This document shows positions 32,055 to 41,404 of a stretch of DNA of 64,000 bases, in pieces. The notes under the pieces were generated by a model, which saw only the letters and a list, made by a program, of their open reading frames with translations, was not told the DNA's origin and did not search any database. The position numbers and the translations under genes are program-made. The stretch is taken from contig JAFEAE010000017.1 in assembly GCA_018266575.1 (NCBI GenBank), positions 310,001 to 374,000 on the forward strand, read 5' to 3'. This DNA is from Bacteroidota bacterium. Lineage in GTDB: Bacteria > Bacteroidota > Bacteroidia > Chitinophagales > Chitinophagaceae. How positions within the stretch are numbered: the stretch's first letter is position 1; each line of letters starts with the position of its first letter.

Positions 32055-32432
32055 TTATACAGAATCAAACAGCCAGCACAACAGAGCAATTATCGCGGGA
32101 AGCGCCTGCACAAAAAATATTTTTCTGCTGGCAGAAATAGCACCGTAAATACCGGCAATGACCACACAACTTAAAAAGAAAAAAGCCACATTATGTTTCC
32201 ATGCGTTATCCATGATGAGAAATGTCCACAAAAGCCCTGCGGCCAAAAAGCCATTGTACAAACCCTGGTTTGCTGCCAATGTTTTTGTTGGTTTGAATAA
32301 TTCTGCAGGCATACTTCCTTTAAACACTTTTTTGCCTGCGGTTTCCCAGGCGAACATTTCTAACCATAGAAAATATAAATGTTCGATAGCAACGATGGCG
32401 GTAAATATTTCAGCAATTAATTTCATATCCAA
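32055..32432 (-). CDS. DUF1304 membrane protein
   Basis: A 125-residue protein with four hydrophobic segments. The family signature is EHLYFLWLEMFAWETAGKKV and LFKPTKTLAANQGLYNGFLA. DUF1304 proteins are small integral membrane proteins without known function. The 3' end of the upstream cupin gene overlaps its start by 10 nt, so the two are coupled. Confidence 0.88.
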   Translation of the reverse strand: MDMKLIAEIFTAIVAIEHLYFLWLEMFAWETAGKKVFKGSMPAELFKPTKTLAANQGLYNGFLAAGLLWTFLIMDNAWKHNVAFFFLSCVVIAGIYGAISASRKIFFVQALPAIIALLCWLFDSV

Positions 32433-32797
32433 TCCAGTTCTTTTACGGTCATTTCAGTTTCCACATTGCCGGTATGCAAGGTTTGTTTGGGTTCAAACAA
32501 AAGGTTAAAAACAATTTCGCCGTTTGTGTGCGGCCGGTGTTCAACACCTTTTGGAACAATCAAAATTTCGCCTTCTTTAACTTCAACTGTTCTGCCATCG
32601 CGAAAATCCATTAGCAATGTTCCTTTGAATACCATGAACAATTCATCTTCGTTTTCATGGCTGTGCCATACAAATTCATCTTTCAGTTTACAGAGCTTAA
32701 CATATTGTCCGTTTAATTCACCGATAATATGTGGCGTCCATTGTTTTTCAAACAATGAAAATTTTTGCATGATATTGACAGAAGTAATCTCCTGCAT
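32423..32797 (-). CDS. Small cupin protein
   Basis: A 124-residue single cupin domain: FVWHSHENEDELFMVFKGTL gives the first metal motif (two His and a Glu) and IVPKGVEHRPHTNGE the second His. A second in-frame Met at MQKFSLFEKQW is an alternative start. Members bind a divalent metal and may act as isomerases or dioxygenases. Coupled to the DUF1304 gene by overlap. Confidence 0.85.
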   Translation of the reverse strand: MQEITSVNIMQKFSLFEKQWTPHIIGELNGQYVKLCKLKDEFVWHSHENEDELFMVFKGTLLMDFRDGRTVEVKEGEILIVPKGVEHRPHTNGEIVFNLLFEPKQTLHTGNVETEMTVKELDWI

Positions 32798-32838
32798 GAT
32801 TTGGTATATTGTTTAATAAAGAAAATTCTCTCTTAAAA

Positions 32839-33141
32839 TTACAATTTTGTGCCTTGAATAATTATGGAAGATCTGATAGCTTGTTCCTTTAAATACAGGA
32901 AACGCTTTCGTTCTTCATCATGCATAAAACTCCGGAAATCATCCGGGCCCGGGAATTCAACCAAATGTAACTCATACGGTTTCTCCATATTATTTTCAAT
33001 AAAAGAGTTTTCATCAGGCCTGATGCGCAGCAGAAGTTTCCCATTGTATTTTTTGATCAGCGGCATGGCAATATCTTCAAACTGGTCGAAAACTTTTTCC
33101 TGCCCTTCTTTTATATAGATCAGTTGTGTGAGATAGATCAT
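32839..33141 (-). CDS. DUF1330 protein
   Basis: A 100-residue dimeric alpha/beta-barrel type protein. LTQLIYIKEGQEKVFDQFED and HLVEFPGPDDFRSFMHDEER match DUF1330, a ferredoxin-like domain of unknown role. Part of a run of small minus-strand genes. Confidence 0.8.
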   Translation of the reverse strand: MIYLTQLIYIKEGQEKVFDQFEDIAMPLIKKYNGKLLLRIRPDENSFIENNMEKPYELHLVEFPGPDDFRSFMHDEERKRFLYLKEQAIRSSIIIQGTKL

Positions 33142-33193
33142 TGCAGTTATGTATAATAAATATTGAAGAGTTATTCAGCTTCGGCGTTTCCTG

Positions 33194-33574
33194 TTATTTC
33201 GGATATATAAAATTAGTTTGTGTTTCTTTTGTTTTAACCGGCCTCACTTCTATTGTTGCTGAAGGCACAAAAGCAAATTCAGGGTTTTGTTTTGCGATCT
33301 CAATAGCTTCGTTAATATCATTTGCAAAGATGTGATAATACCCAACCTGTACTTGTTTATTTGGGTCGATCGGTATATTGTTCCATGCATCACCGCTTTT
33401 AGAAATGATACAACCTTCGCGAACAATGGGCTGTGCTGCGATAAGTTTATTTTGCGATTTCAATTGCCCGATGTACACTTCACATTGTTTAATAAATTTC
33501 AAATGCTCGTCAGCTGATAAAGCAGCTTTTGCATCACCCGCATTGCGGATATATAACATGAATTCTTTTGCCAT
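33194..33574 (-). CDS. YCII-related protein
   Basis: A 126-residue protein starting MAKEFMLYIRNAGDAKAALS, with a YCII-like ferredoxin fold (QVQVGYYHIFANDINEAIEI, ATIEVRPV). Such proteins accompany ECF sigma factors in other genomes; none is adjacent here. Function unknown. Confidence 0.85.
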   Translation of the reverse strand: MAKEFMLYIRNAGDAKAALSADEHLKFIKQCEVYIGQLKSQNKLIAAQPIVREGCIISKSGDAWNNIPIDPNKQVQVGYYHIFANDINEAIEIAKQNPEFAFVPSATIEVRPVKTKETQTNFIYPK

Positions 33575-33598
33575 AGCTCTATTTTTTTAGGATGAAAA

Positions 33599-34171
33599 TT
33601 ATTTTTCGCTTATTGTAGGTGGCGGAACAATGCCACACATCCGCAGGTACACTACCATTTGGCCGTAATGTTCGTTTTCATGTGTAAGTGCATAAAATGC
33701 AAGATCAAGCCTTGCTAATTTCCGCCACCTGAACTGAATCATGTCCATTGCATTTTGATTGGTCAATGTGGCAATTGCTTTTCTGCCTACTGCAAATGAA
33801 CTTTTCAAATATTCAATAACATCATTTTTTGTTTTGATATTTTTCGGGCCGTTCACATCTTCAATGTCTGCACGTACAGAGTCGCCGGTAATTGCGCTCC
33901 ATATAAAAATATTGTCGGTGGCCAGGTGTATTATTTGTCCCGCAAATGTGCGCACACCTTTGAAGTCGCTGTTTTTTATATCAAGAGATTCCGGTGTAAA
34001 ATTAAATTTGTCTTCCGGCATTGCTTGTGCAGTTGTGAGGATATCGCTCTCGATTTTGTTGAATTGCCTTTCAATTGCAGGCAATAAAGAAACCGGCTGC
34101 TGTGCAATACAAAGTGTAGTACCGAGAATACCGAAAATTAAAATGAGGGTTTGTGTTTTGCAGCAATTCAT
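33599..34171 (-). CDS. DinB-superfamily protein, exported
   Basis: A 190-residue protein with an N-terminal signal peptide (TLCIAQQ). The DinB/YfiT four-helix bundle shows three metal-ligand His positions in FAGQIIHLATDNIF and YALTHENEHYGQMVVYLRMC. Related proteins are metal-dependent thiol transferases. Export is unusual compared with cytosolic members but common in Bacteroidota. Confidence 0.87.
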   Translation of the reverse strand: MNCCKTQTLILIFGILGTTLCIAQQPVSLLPAIERQFNKIESDILTTAQAMPEDKFNFTPESLDIKNSDFKGVRTFAGQIIHLATDNIFIWSAITGDSVRADIEDVNGPKNIKTKNDVIEYLKSSFAVGRKAIATLTNQNAMDMIQFRWRKLARLDLAFYALTHENEHYGQMVVYLRMCGIVPPPTISEK

Positions 34172-34199
34172 AGTTGGTTATTTTAGTTACCCGAAGAAA

Positions 34200-34703
34200 T
34201 TATTTATCAAGATCGGACAAAGAATACAGGAGCAAATGTTCACCATTTTCTTTGAACGTCTTGTTAAATTTCAATCCTAATTTTTCCAGAAGCCTGACCG
34301 ACTTAGCATTTGTTCTTAAAGTTATTGCAATAATGTTTTCGCAATTTTGTTCTTTAAGCAAATTATCCAGGAAAATTTTTGAAGCTTCATACGCATATCC
34401 TTTTCCTGAGTATTCCGGCAAAAATGCGAAACCTATATCCGGGTATTGATGATTTTCCCTTTTAATAAAAGTGACAACCCCGATTGGGCTATAATTTTCT
34501 TTTAACCGTACAATATGGTAATTATAATTTTTGTTGCCGAGGATTTTTTGGATATATGCTTCAGCATCTTTTATTGTATTGATATTCCGGTTACCGATAT
34601 TTTGCAGCCATCCTTCTGTGTTTAATAGCTGTTTTATAAATCCTGCGTCACTTACATGTAATGCCTCAATTACTAATCGCGGTGTTGTTAAAGCTTCTTT
34701 CAT
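34200..34703 (-). CDS. GNAT family acetyltransferase, RimJ/RimL type
   Basis: A 167-residue N-acetyltransferase: TPRLVIEALHVSDAGFIKQL at the start, YSPIGVVTFIKRENHQYPDI in the core strand, and FAFLPEYSGKGYAYEASKIF with the acetyl-CoA binding Gly-x-Gly-Tyr-Ala loop. It also has ITLRTNAKSVRLLEKLGLKF. The target amine is unknown. Confidence 0.9.
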   Translation of the reverse strand: MKEALTTPRLVIEALHVSDAGFIKQLLNTEGWLQNIGNRNINTIKDAEAYIQKILGNKNYNYHIVRLKENYSPIGVVTFIKRENHQYPDIGFAFLPEYSGKGYAYEASKIFLDNLLKEQNCENIIAITLRTNAKSVRLLEKLGLKFNKTFKENGEHLLLYSLSDLDK

Positions 34704-34722
34704 GTAACTTATTTCAATTTTA

Positions 34723-35436
34723 TCAATTTCTAAAAGTCATACTCAACGGAACATGGTCGCTGTATTTCATCCAATATTCATGTTCGCCGATCTCTACTGC
34801 TTCGATTTTTTCAGCAATATCGCTTGAAACAAAACAATAATCAAGATGATATGGTTTGTCTTTATGCTTGTACAGATAAAATGTAGGATGCTGTTCTTTG
34901 CCCTGAATTTGTTTATGATAAAAATGATAGGAACTTATTATCCCTTTCTTCTCTAATTTTTTTACAACATTTGAATGATTTCCTTCGCGGTATTTTCTAT
35001 CCCAGATGGTATTGCTATTAAAATCGCCGATAAGAATAGTTTTTTGATCCGTTAAATATCGATTGTAATGTTTGATGGCTTTCCAGACCTGTTCAACATA
35101 TTGTCCGTCGGGATCTGCAGGATTATTAGCCCAGATTGCAAATAATGTGAGATTGAATTCGTCATTACTAACGGAAACAGGAATGATCAATTTTAATTCC
35201 GGGTTATGATTGCGCCGCAGTTTAAGTTTATAATTTCCATAGGAGAATATTCCCAATCCTTTGTTTTGATTATCGCCGAACCAAAGCATATCACTTGGTT
35301 CAGGAGTTTTTGTATCGAATTTAAATTTGCTTATATGTTCACATTCGGGCACAACTAAAATATCGGGTTTGTGCGTAAGCACCAGGTTCATTTTTTTCCG
35401 AAACGCCATATTACAGTTCCATGTAATGATTTTCAT
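34723..35436 (-). CDS. Endonuclease/exonuclease/phosphatase family protein
   Basis: A 237-residue EEP-fold protein without signal peptide. Motifs are IITWNCNMAFRKKMNL, ILVVPECEH with the metal-binding Glu, TILIGDFNSNTIWDRK with the Asp-x-Asn pair, and the closing MKYSDHVPLSMTF with Ser-Asp-His. All catalytic positions look intact. Substrates of the family range from DNA to phospholipids. Confidence 0.9.
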   Translation of the reverse strand: MKIITWNCNMAFRKKMNLVLTHKPDILVVPECEHISKFKFDTKTPEPSDMLWFGDNQNKGLGIFSYGNYKLKLRRNHNPELKLIIPVSVSNDEFNLTLFAIWANNPADPDGQYVEQVWKAIKHYNRYLTDQKTILIGDFNSNTIWDRKYREGNHSNVVKKLEKKGIISSYHFYHKQIQGKEQHPTFYLYKHKDKPYHLDYCFVSSDIAEKIEAVEIGEHEYWMKYSDHVPLSMTFRN

Positions 35437-35757
35437 TTTTGGAAAAATTTGTTCATCATGAAGTTACAAAAGTTCAGCACTTCAGTTTTTGGAAAGATAT
35501 TTTGTCGCAAAAAACGCCAAGGCGAAAATGGCTTTTACAGTTTTTAATAACTTTCTGTCTTTACGTGAAAGAAAACTTGCAAATTATTAAGCTCTCGTTT
35601 AATAGTAGCACAACCGACGAACGGATTGCGACGCAACGATATTTAACCGGAGTTACTGATGCTGGTATTAAAACTATGATTTTTGTGATTAAATGACAGC
35701 TATGATTTTTTATAGTTCGTAACAAATCAAAAAAAATCATAGTTCTATAATTGTAAC
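35437..35757. repeat. Repeat-filled gap
   Basis: Contains an inverted copy of the TTGCGTCGCA repeat (35615-35672), a CGCCAAGGCG phrase, and a 12-bp inverted repeat CTATGATTTTTT / AAAAAATCATAG near 35700-35745. An 85-codon frame here is made of repeat DNA and is not called a gene. Confidence 0.6.
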
Positions 35758-35790
35758 AAAAAAGCCTTTCTTTATTTGAAAGGCTTTTTG
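35758..35790. terminator. Bidirectional terminator downstream of the PorT-like gene
   Basis: Perfect 12-bp stem AAAAAGCCTTTC / GAAAGGCTTTTT with a 7-nt loop, A and T rich at both ends. It lies about 100 nt past the stop of the gene at 35892. Confidence 0.88.
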
Positions 35791-35891
35791 TTCAACACCA
35801 GAACCCTGTTAGTGTATCTCTGTTTTACCCTGAATGAGATTACCAATAACTTCACGTATAAGACCTGCTTAACGCTAACGGAAAAATTCGT

Positions 35892-36521
35892 TTATAACAG
35901 TACCCCTAAACCAAACTGGAAAACCTGGTTTTTGTATTCGGGAGTGGTGGATGTTCCGTCACCATTATTGCTTTTGAAATCTATAGAGTACCGGCCGTAT
36001 ATGTATACATTCCTATCGAGGTTAATATCCAGGCCTACAACACCACCGAAAATATTTTTTGTGATGTTATCATTATCATTATTCACATCCTGCTCGTATG
36101 TTGCATCGCCGGATTTGAATTTTGTGTGCGTGGAAAGCAGATAAGAATACTGCGGGCCTACAACAATTCCGATATCTTTTGATGCATTAATGCGCAATAG
36201 CAAAGGGATGTCTAAAAAATTCAGGTAACGCCTGTAATCATAATCGCCGAGAATGGATGAGCCTGTTGCATGATATCCTTTCTGCGAGAACAAAACTTCC
36301 GGCTGAATGGCAATATATTTTGTGAGAGGCAATTGCAACACCGCGCCGCCATTAAAACCGAATAATGCTTTAGAAGAAAAACTATTATCATTTGTTTTGA
36401 TGATGGTCGCGATATTTAGCCCGCCTTTCAAGCCGATGCGTGGAACCAAATCGTTTTGCGCAAAAACAGAGAGCGAAACAAAACCTGCAATTACCAATGT
36501 GATGATCTTTTTCATATTCAT
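35892..36521 (-). CDS. PorT-like outer membrane beta-barrel protein
   Basis: A 209-residue protein with signal peptide (FVSLSVFAQ) and an eight-stranded barrel: PRIGLKGGLNIATII, KYIAIQPEVLFSQKGYH, FLDIPLLLRINASKDIG, YIYGRYSIDF and a terminal aromatic-poor strand QVFQFGLGVLL. It belongs to the OMP_b-brl_2/PorT family common in Bacteroidota. Function unknown. Upstream bases 36522-36800 hold no recognisable gene. Confidence 0.85.
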   Translation of the reverse strand: MNMKKIITLVIAGFVSLSVFAQNDLVPRIGLKGGLNIATIIKTNDNSFSSKALFGFNGGAVLQLPLTKYIAIQPEVLFSQKGYHATGSSILGDYDYRRYLNFLDIPLLLRINASKDIGIVVGPQYSYLLSTHTKFKSGDATYEQDVNNDNDNITKNIFGGVVGLDINLDRNVYIYGRYSIDFKSNNGDGTSTTPEYKNQVFQFGLGVLL

Positions 36522-36800
36522 GCGAGTTAAGTTAAGATGATTGTTGGTAGTTGACCGATGACAGACTAAAAATTTAAGTTGATCATAATTTTAAGCTTAC
36601 AAATTGTACATACTACAACCATCATCAAAATATTTTCGAACAACTTTGATTATCTATATAAAAATGATTCCAGAAATTCTTTAACCGATTAACACTTTTA
36701 AAATGATGGAGTTAGAAATTGAGAGAAGAAATGATGGGATTTTTATTGTTGCAAAAATTCTACAGGTTGAGGAATTGAAATCGATGACAGATTATAATTA

Positions 36801-36933
36801 ACAGATGACAGACTGAATTTTATGATTGATAATAAAATCTCACGCCGTTCTATGAACTATCAACTATGATCCATAAACTTTTTAAACAATCAACAATATT
36901 ACACTTTCACTCCGACAACTGACGACCGATTTC
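36801..36933. repeat. Left arm of a long inverted repeat flanking the sulfhydrylase gene
   Basis: Contains CAGATGACAGACTGAATTTT, CTATGAACTATCAACTATGA and TCACTCCGAC..CTGACGAC. The same blocks occur in inverse order and strand at 38141-38282. The arms are about 130-140 nt and imperfect. Confidence 0.7.
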
Positions 36934-38096
36934 TAACACTTTTCCAGTGTTTGCAAAATGTCGTTCAGGATATCATCGCGGTGTTCGAGGCCTACGGAAA
37001 TGCGTATAAGCCCCGGCGTTATATTAACGGCTGCACGTTCTTCGTCGGTAAGTTTTGCGTGTGTTGTGCTCGCGGGGTGAGATGCGATACTTCTTGTATC
37101 GCCGAGATTTGCAGTTAATGAAAGCATTTTAAGGTTGTTCAAAAATTTTCTTCCGCTTTCCAATCCACCTTTCAAATCAAAACAAATAATAGCGCCACCG
37201 TTTTTCATTTGTTTGATGGCAATTGCATGTTGCGGGTGGCTTTTGAGATATGGATATTTCAACCATGAAATCTTCGGGTGGTTTTCCAATTGCTGTGCTA
37301 TATATAATGCGTTAGATGAATGGCGTTCCATACGAACATCCAGTGTTTCAAGGCTTCTGCTTAATATCCAAGCATTGAACGGAGAAAGCGCCGGGCCTGA
37401 ACTTCGGCAGAATAAATAAATTTCGTGTATCAGTGCTTTTTTACCTACCACTACCCCACCCAGCACACGCCCCTGGCCATCTAACCATTTTGTAGCGGAA
37501 TGTAATACAATATCCGCTCCATACTGAATAGGTGTTTGATTGACCGGGGTCGCGAAACAATTATCTACATTCAAAATTAAGTTATACTCACGGGCAAGAC
37601 TACCCGCAAATTCAAGATCAATGATTTCGAGGCCGGGATTAGTCGGCGTTTCAATGTAGATCATTTTGGTATTAGGCCTGATTGCATTTTTCCATTCTTC
37701 AGGCTTGCCGGCCGGCACATACGTAAATTCAATGCCGTATTTCGGAAGATATTTTGTGATGATGGTATGCGTGCTTCCGAAAATAGCATTGCATGAAATA
37801 AGATGATCGCCTTTTTTCAAAAAAGTCATGAACGATGCAAACACAGCGCTCATCCCTGATGCAGTGGCATAGCCGCTTTCAGCGCCTTCGAGGGCGCACA
37901 TCCTGTCAGTAAATTCCTGAACGGTCGGGTTACTGAAACGGCTATAGATATTATCATTTGTTTCGTCTGCGAAAGCTGCACGCATTTCTTCAGCATTATC
38001 AAACGTAAAACTGCTGGTTAGATATAATGGGGAAGAATGTTCCATTTCGTTGGTCTGCTCGCTGCGGATACGGATTGCTTTTGTTGTTGGATGCAT
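36933..38096 (-). CDS. O-acylhomoserine sulfhydrylase, MetZ-like PLP enzyme
   Basis: PLP-dependent trans-sulfuration enzyme of the Cys/Met metabolism family, 387 residues. The PLP lysine is in LHSATKWLDGQGRVLGGVVV. Other motifs are SRFSNPTVQEFTDRMCALEG, MIYIETPTNPGLEIIDL and SLGLEHRDDILNDI-like ending (ISVGLEHRDDILND). The sequence around the lysine is of the MetZ type. Together with metX nearby it would make homocysteine from acylhomoserine and sulfide; since MetX is an acetyltransferase homologue, O-acetylhomoserine is the likely substrate. Confidence 0.88.
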   Translation of the reverse strand: MHPTTKAIRIRSEQTNEMEHSSPLYLTSSFTFDNAEEMRAAFADETNDNIYSRFSNPTVQEFTDRMCALEGAESGYATASGMSAVFASFMTFLKKGDHLISCNAIFGSTHTIITKYLPKYGIEFTYVPAGKPEEWKNAIRPNTKMIYIETPTNPGLEIIDLEFAGSLAREYNLILNVDNCFATPVNQTPIQYGADIVLHSATKWLDGQGRVLGGVVVGKKALIHEIYLFCRSSGPALSPFNAWILSRSLETLDVRMERHSSNALYIAQQLENHPKISWLKYPYLKSHPQHAIAIKQMKNGGAIICFDLKGGLESGRKFLNNLKMLSLTANLGDTRSIASHPASTTHAKLTDEERAAVNITPGLIRISVGLEHRDDILNDILQTLEKC

Positions 38097-38140
38097 GAGT
38101 GAATATTTACGAATTACGATGTTAGATGTACGATTTAGTC

Positions 38141-38282
38141 AGCAGTCGTCAGTTATCGGTGGTCGGAGTGAGAATGTAATAGTGTTTATTATTTTAAAGT
38201 TCATTGATCATAGTTGATAGTTGATAGTTCATAGAAGGACCTGAAATTTTATAATCGATCATAAAATTCAGTCTGTCATCTG
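38141..38282. repeat. Right arm of the long inverted repeat
   Basis: Inverse copy of 36801-36933, with blocks GTCGTCAG, GGTCGGAGTGAGAATGTAAT, CATAGTTGATAGTT and AAAATTCAGTCTGTCATCTG. The sulfhydrylase gene lies wholly between the two arms. The adjoining 38101-38140 holds another dispersed phrase (TTACGAATTACGAT). Confidence 0.7.
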
Positions 38283-38301
38283 CCAACTATCATCTGTCAT
38301 C

Positions 38302-38721
38302 TCACTCCACTACCACTTCCCAGGTAATGTTTGCTCCGGCAGCACGTAATGTTGCAGCTACAGAACAATATTTATCTATAGAAAGTTCACAGGCGCGTTT
38401 GGCCTTTTCCGGGTCAATATTTCCTTTCAATGAGAAAACGATATGAACCGTTTTCCATAAAGATGGCTCCTTGCCGTGTTCACGTTCGCCGCTAATATGC
38501 ATATTGAAACCATCAACCTGCTGGCGTTGTTTCTTTAATATGGAAACAACATCAATGCCACTGCAGCCGCCCAATCCCATGAGCAAAGATTGCATAGGGC
38601 GTACGCCAAAATCTTCACCGCCGGTTTCCGGGCTGGTATCTAATTTTATCTTATGGCCGTAGGCATCGGAGGCTTCAAAACCAAAATCGCCATGTACCCG
38701 CTTAACATCAATTGTTATCAT
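38302..38721 (-). CDS. OsmC family protein
   Basis: Start chosen at ATG 38721 (MITIDVKRVHGDFGFEASDA); the longer frame would run into the divergent metX start. The 139 residues have the OsmC/Ohr fold with LLMGLGGCSGIDVVSILKKQ (first redox Cys) and ELSIDKYCSVAATLRAAG (second Cys). These peroxidatic thiol enzymes reduce organic hydroperoxides. Divergent from metX by 71 nt. Confidence 0.88.
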   Translation of the reverse strand: MITIDVKRVHGDFGFEASDAYGHKIKLDTSPETGGEDFGVRPMQSLLMGLGGCSGIDVVSILKKQRQQVDGFNMHISGEREHGKEPSLWKTVHIVFSLKGNIDPEKAKRACELSIDKYCSVAATLRAAGANITWEVVVE

Positions 38722-38792
38722 TAGAAAAGATTTTTGCAAATGTAATTCATACAAGCCCTTATTTTGCATCCTGAAACAGAGAATCTGCGACA

Positions 38793-39818
38793 ATGCATCA
38801 TTTTACATGGCCGCATGCCTTTGAACTGGAATGCGGAAAAACACTACCGGAAATCACCATCACGTATCATACTTACGGAAAGCTCAATGCCGCAAAAAAT
38901 AATGTTGTGTGGGTTTGCCATGCGCTTACTGCCAATTCTGATGCCGTAACATGGTGGCCCGGCCTAATCGGGAAAGATTATATCATTGACCCCGAAAGAT
39001 ATTTTATTGTTTGTGCAAATATTATAGGCTCTTGTTATGGTTCTACAGGCCCGTTAAGCACCAACCCTGAAACCGGGCAACCTTATTACAGCGATTTCCC
39101 GATGCTCACCATCCGGGATATGGTGCATGCCCATATCTTATTAAGAAAACATCTTGGTATAGAAAATATTTACCTTCTCATGGGCGGAAGCATGGGCGGC
39201 TACCAGGTGCTGGAATGGTGCGTGATTGAGCCTTCCGCGATCAGCAAGGTTTTTTTAGCTGCAACTTCTGCCACGGAAAGCGCCTGGGGAATCGCCATTC
39301 ACAGTTCACAGCGGCTTGCGATCGAAGCAGACTCCACATGGAAAGACCATTCAAAAACTGCAGGACAAAACGGGTTGAAAGCAGCCCGGGCTATTGGCAT
39401 CCTTACCTATCGTAATTATGGAATTCTGGTGGAAAAACAAACAGACCACGACAGCGAAAAGATAGATAACTATAAAGCCGTCTCCTATATCAATCATCAG
39501 GGGGATAAATTGATGAAACGCTTTTATGCATATAGTTACTGGCTGCTTACCAAAGCAATGGACAGCCATCATCTTGCCCGCGGAAGAAAAAAGAAATTAG
39601 AAACGATTTTACAAGAGATCAATCAACCTACACTGATCATCGGTATCAACAGCGATATATTATGCCCGATGCAAGAACTGCGTTTCCTTGCAAAACATAT
39701 TCCCAATTCCAGGATAAAAGAAATTGATTCTGCGTATGGCCATGATGGTTTCCTGGTAGAAGTAGAAAAAATTTCAGCATCCTTACTGGAATGGATAAAT
39801 GAAGAGAATGCTGACTAA
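38793..39818 (+). CDS. metX: Homoserine O-acetyltransferase
   Basis: First committed step of methionine synthesis, acetyl-CoA to homoserine. The 341-residue alpha/beta hydrolase begins MHHFTWPHAFELECGKTLPE. The nucleophile Ser is in LLMGGSMGGYQVLEWCV, the Asp in GINSDILCPMQELRFLA and the His in SAYGHDGFLVEVEK. The family-typical NIIGSCYGSTGPLS is present. Distinguishing acetyl from succinyl transfer needs biochemistry, but the overall sequence is MetX-like. Confidence 0.93.
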   Translation: MHHFTWPHAFELECGKTLPEITITYHTYGKLNAAKNNVVWVCHALTANSDAVTWWPGLIGKDYIIDPERYFIVCANIIGSCYGSTGPLSTNPETGQPYYSDFPMLTIRDMVHAHILLRKHLGIENIYLLMGGSMGGYQVLEWCVIEPSAISKVFLAATSATESAWGIAIHSSQRLAIEADSTWKDHSKTAGQNGLKAARAIGILTYRNYGILVEKQTDHDSEKIDNYKAVSYINHQGDKLMKRFYAYSYWLLTKAMDSHHLARGRKKKLETILQEINQPTLIIGINSDILCPMQELRFLAKHIPNSRIKEIDSAYGHDGFLVEVEKISASLLEWINEENAD

Positions 39819-39933
39819 GGCAATTATTATGCACTAAAATGATAGAAGCCCTGGTGAGCATATTCTGCATTTAAAATCTGAATGTCCGCAAAGGGAAGCA
39901 ATGTACAACCGGTTATAACATTACGAAACCGCG

Positions 39934-41397
39934 TTACCACCGCAACGCTCCGCGATAATAATCCAAAATTTTTGAACGGAAGATGTAGTTGTATTTTGAA
40001 GCAATAAGATTAACATTCGCCTGATCTAACCTGTTTTTTGCAAGTACATACACATCGGATGTTATCACGCCCTCATTAAAACGTATTTCTGTTATACGGA
40101 AGGATTCCCCGTAAGCTTTCGATTGGTCCTGGTATGATCTATACTGTCCATATGCTGCAAGCTGGTTTTGATATGCCTGCTCCACATTTTGCTGCAATTG
40201 GTTTCGGGTAGATGTTGCCGTTATCTCCGCATTCTTCAAATTTATTTTTGCCTGCTTCACATTATTTCGTGTACGGAGATAATTTAATATCGGAACAGAA
40301 AGTTGCAACCCAACCTGTGTATACCGGTTATTTTTAAATTGATCTGAAAATGCAATCTTTGATGTTGTGCTTGAACTTGGTTGCTGCACAAACACCGGGT
40401 AATTTGTTCCGCCAACGGTTACATAACTGTCCGAAGCCACCGGTACATTTGCACCATAAATAGTTGAAGTAGCTGCACTGGAATAATTTGAACTTAAACT
40501 TCCGTACACTGATAATGTAGGATAATATTGCCCGCGATAATATTTCACTGAGTTTTGATATGATTTTACTTTCAGGTCTACCGATTTAATCGAAGGAATT
40601 ACAGTCAATGCTGTTTGAAAAATACTATCTGAGTTTGTATTATCATCCGGGGCAAAAAGGTCAAGTGGTATCTTTTCGTACTGCACATCTTTCTTGTACC
40701 GGATGTTCATATATTGAAAGAGGGTGATCTTCGCTGTTTCCAGGTTATTTACCGCCGTTACAATACCTCCTAAATCTGCAGCATACTGCCCTTGCAGGTC
40801 AGATAAATTAGAAAGCGGCGTAACTGCTCCTTCTTTATTCATATTTATTAACCGATTCAATTGGCTCGAATCTATTTCCGCTTGTTTGCGGCTTACTTCA
40901 AGCAATTCCTGCGAACTGAGTACCTGCAGGTAAGAAAGCAAAACATTGAGCGTGATATTGTCTTTTTGCTGTTGCCAATCCAGTTTACTTGCCTCATACG
41001 CATACCTGTTTTGCTTGATGGCACTTTGCAGTGACAGGCCATTGAATAAAACAAGCCCTGCATTCAGTCCGTAATTCCCTGTGTTGATCTGTTCATCAAT
41101 ATATTGGTTGGTATATGGGTTAATACTTCTCCCAAAGTTTATGCCCTGGGAAGCGTTTCCGTTTATTTGCGGGAGCAAATTATCTTTCGATTGATTAAAC
41201 GCAACACCATTCAACAGCATTGTTATTTCACTTTGCCTTACCTGCAAATTATTTTTTATGGCAATATCCACGCATTGTTGAATAGTAAGTGTACTTCCGA
41301 TATTTGTAACTGTATCCTGCGCCTGGCAATGTAATATTGCAAATAGAACAATACCTGAAAACAAAACTGCCTTTATCGTTTGCATAATTGACCCCAT
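39934..41397 (-). CDS. TolC family outer membrane efflux protein
   Basis: A 487-residue outer-membrane channel protein with signal peptide (VLFAILHCQAQ). The repeated helical hairpins contain LTIQQCVDIAIKNNLQVRQS, GLNAGLVLFNGLSLQSAIKQ and GLQLSVPILNYLRTRNNVKQ, the two-fold repeat of TolC. It is 8 nt downstream of the ABC ATPase gene, so it likely forms a tripartite exporter with it and a permease. No periplasmic adaptor gene is adjacent. Confidence 0.92.
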   Translation of the reverse strand: MGSIMQTIKAVLFSGIVLFAILHCQAQDTVTNIGSTLTIQQCVDIAIKNNLQVRQSEITMLLNGVAFNQSKDNLLPQINGNASQGINFGRSINPYTNQYIDEQINTGNYGLNAGLVLFNGLSLQSAIKQNRYAYEASKLDWQQQKDNITLNVLLSYLQVLSSQELLEVSRKQAEIDSSQLNRLINMNKEGAVTPLSNLSDLQGQYAADLGGIVTAVNNLETAKITLFQYMNIRYKKDVQYEKIPLDLFAPDDNTNSDSIFQTALTVIPSIKSVDLKVKSYQNSVKYYRGQYYPTLSVYGSLSSNYSSAATSTIYGANVPVASDSYVTVGGTNYPVFVQQPSSSTTSKIAFSDQFKNNRYTQVGLQLSVPILNYLRTRNNVKQAKINLKNAEITATSTRNQLQQNVEQAYQNQLAAYGQYRSYQDQSKAYGESFRITEIRFNEGVITSDVYVLAKNRLDQANVNLIASKYNYIFRSKILDYYRGALRW

Positions 41398-41404
41398 TGA
41401 AAAA

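Noticed and set aside
35439..35696. 85-residue plus-strand ORF
   Set aside because: It consists of dispersed repeat DNA (TTGCGTCGCA family) and has no recognisable protein features.
36801..38282. Phase-variable invertible promoter
   Set aside because: The arms are long and imperfect, no invertase gene is near, and the whole metabolic gene lies between them. Kept only as a repeat finding.
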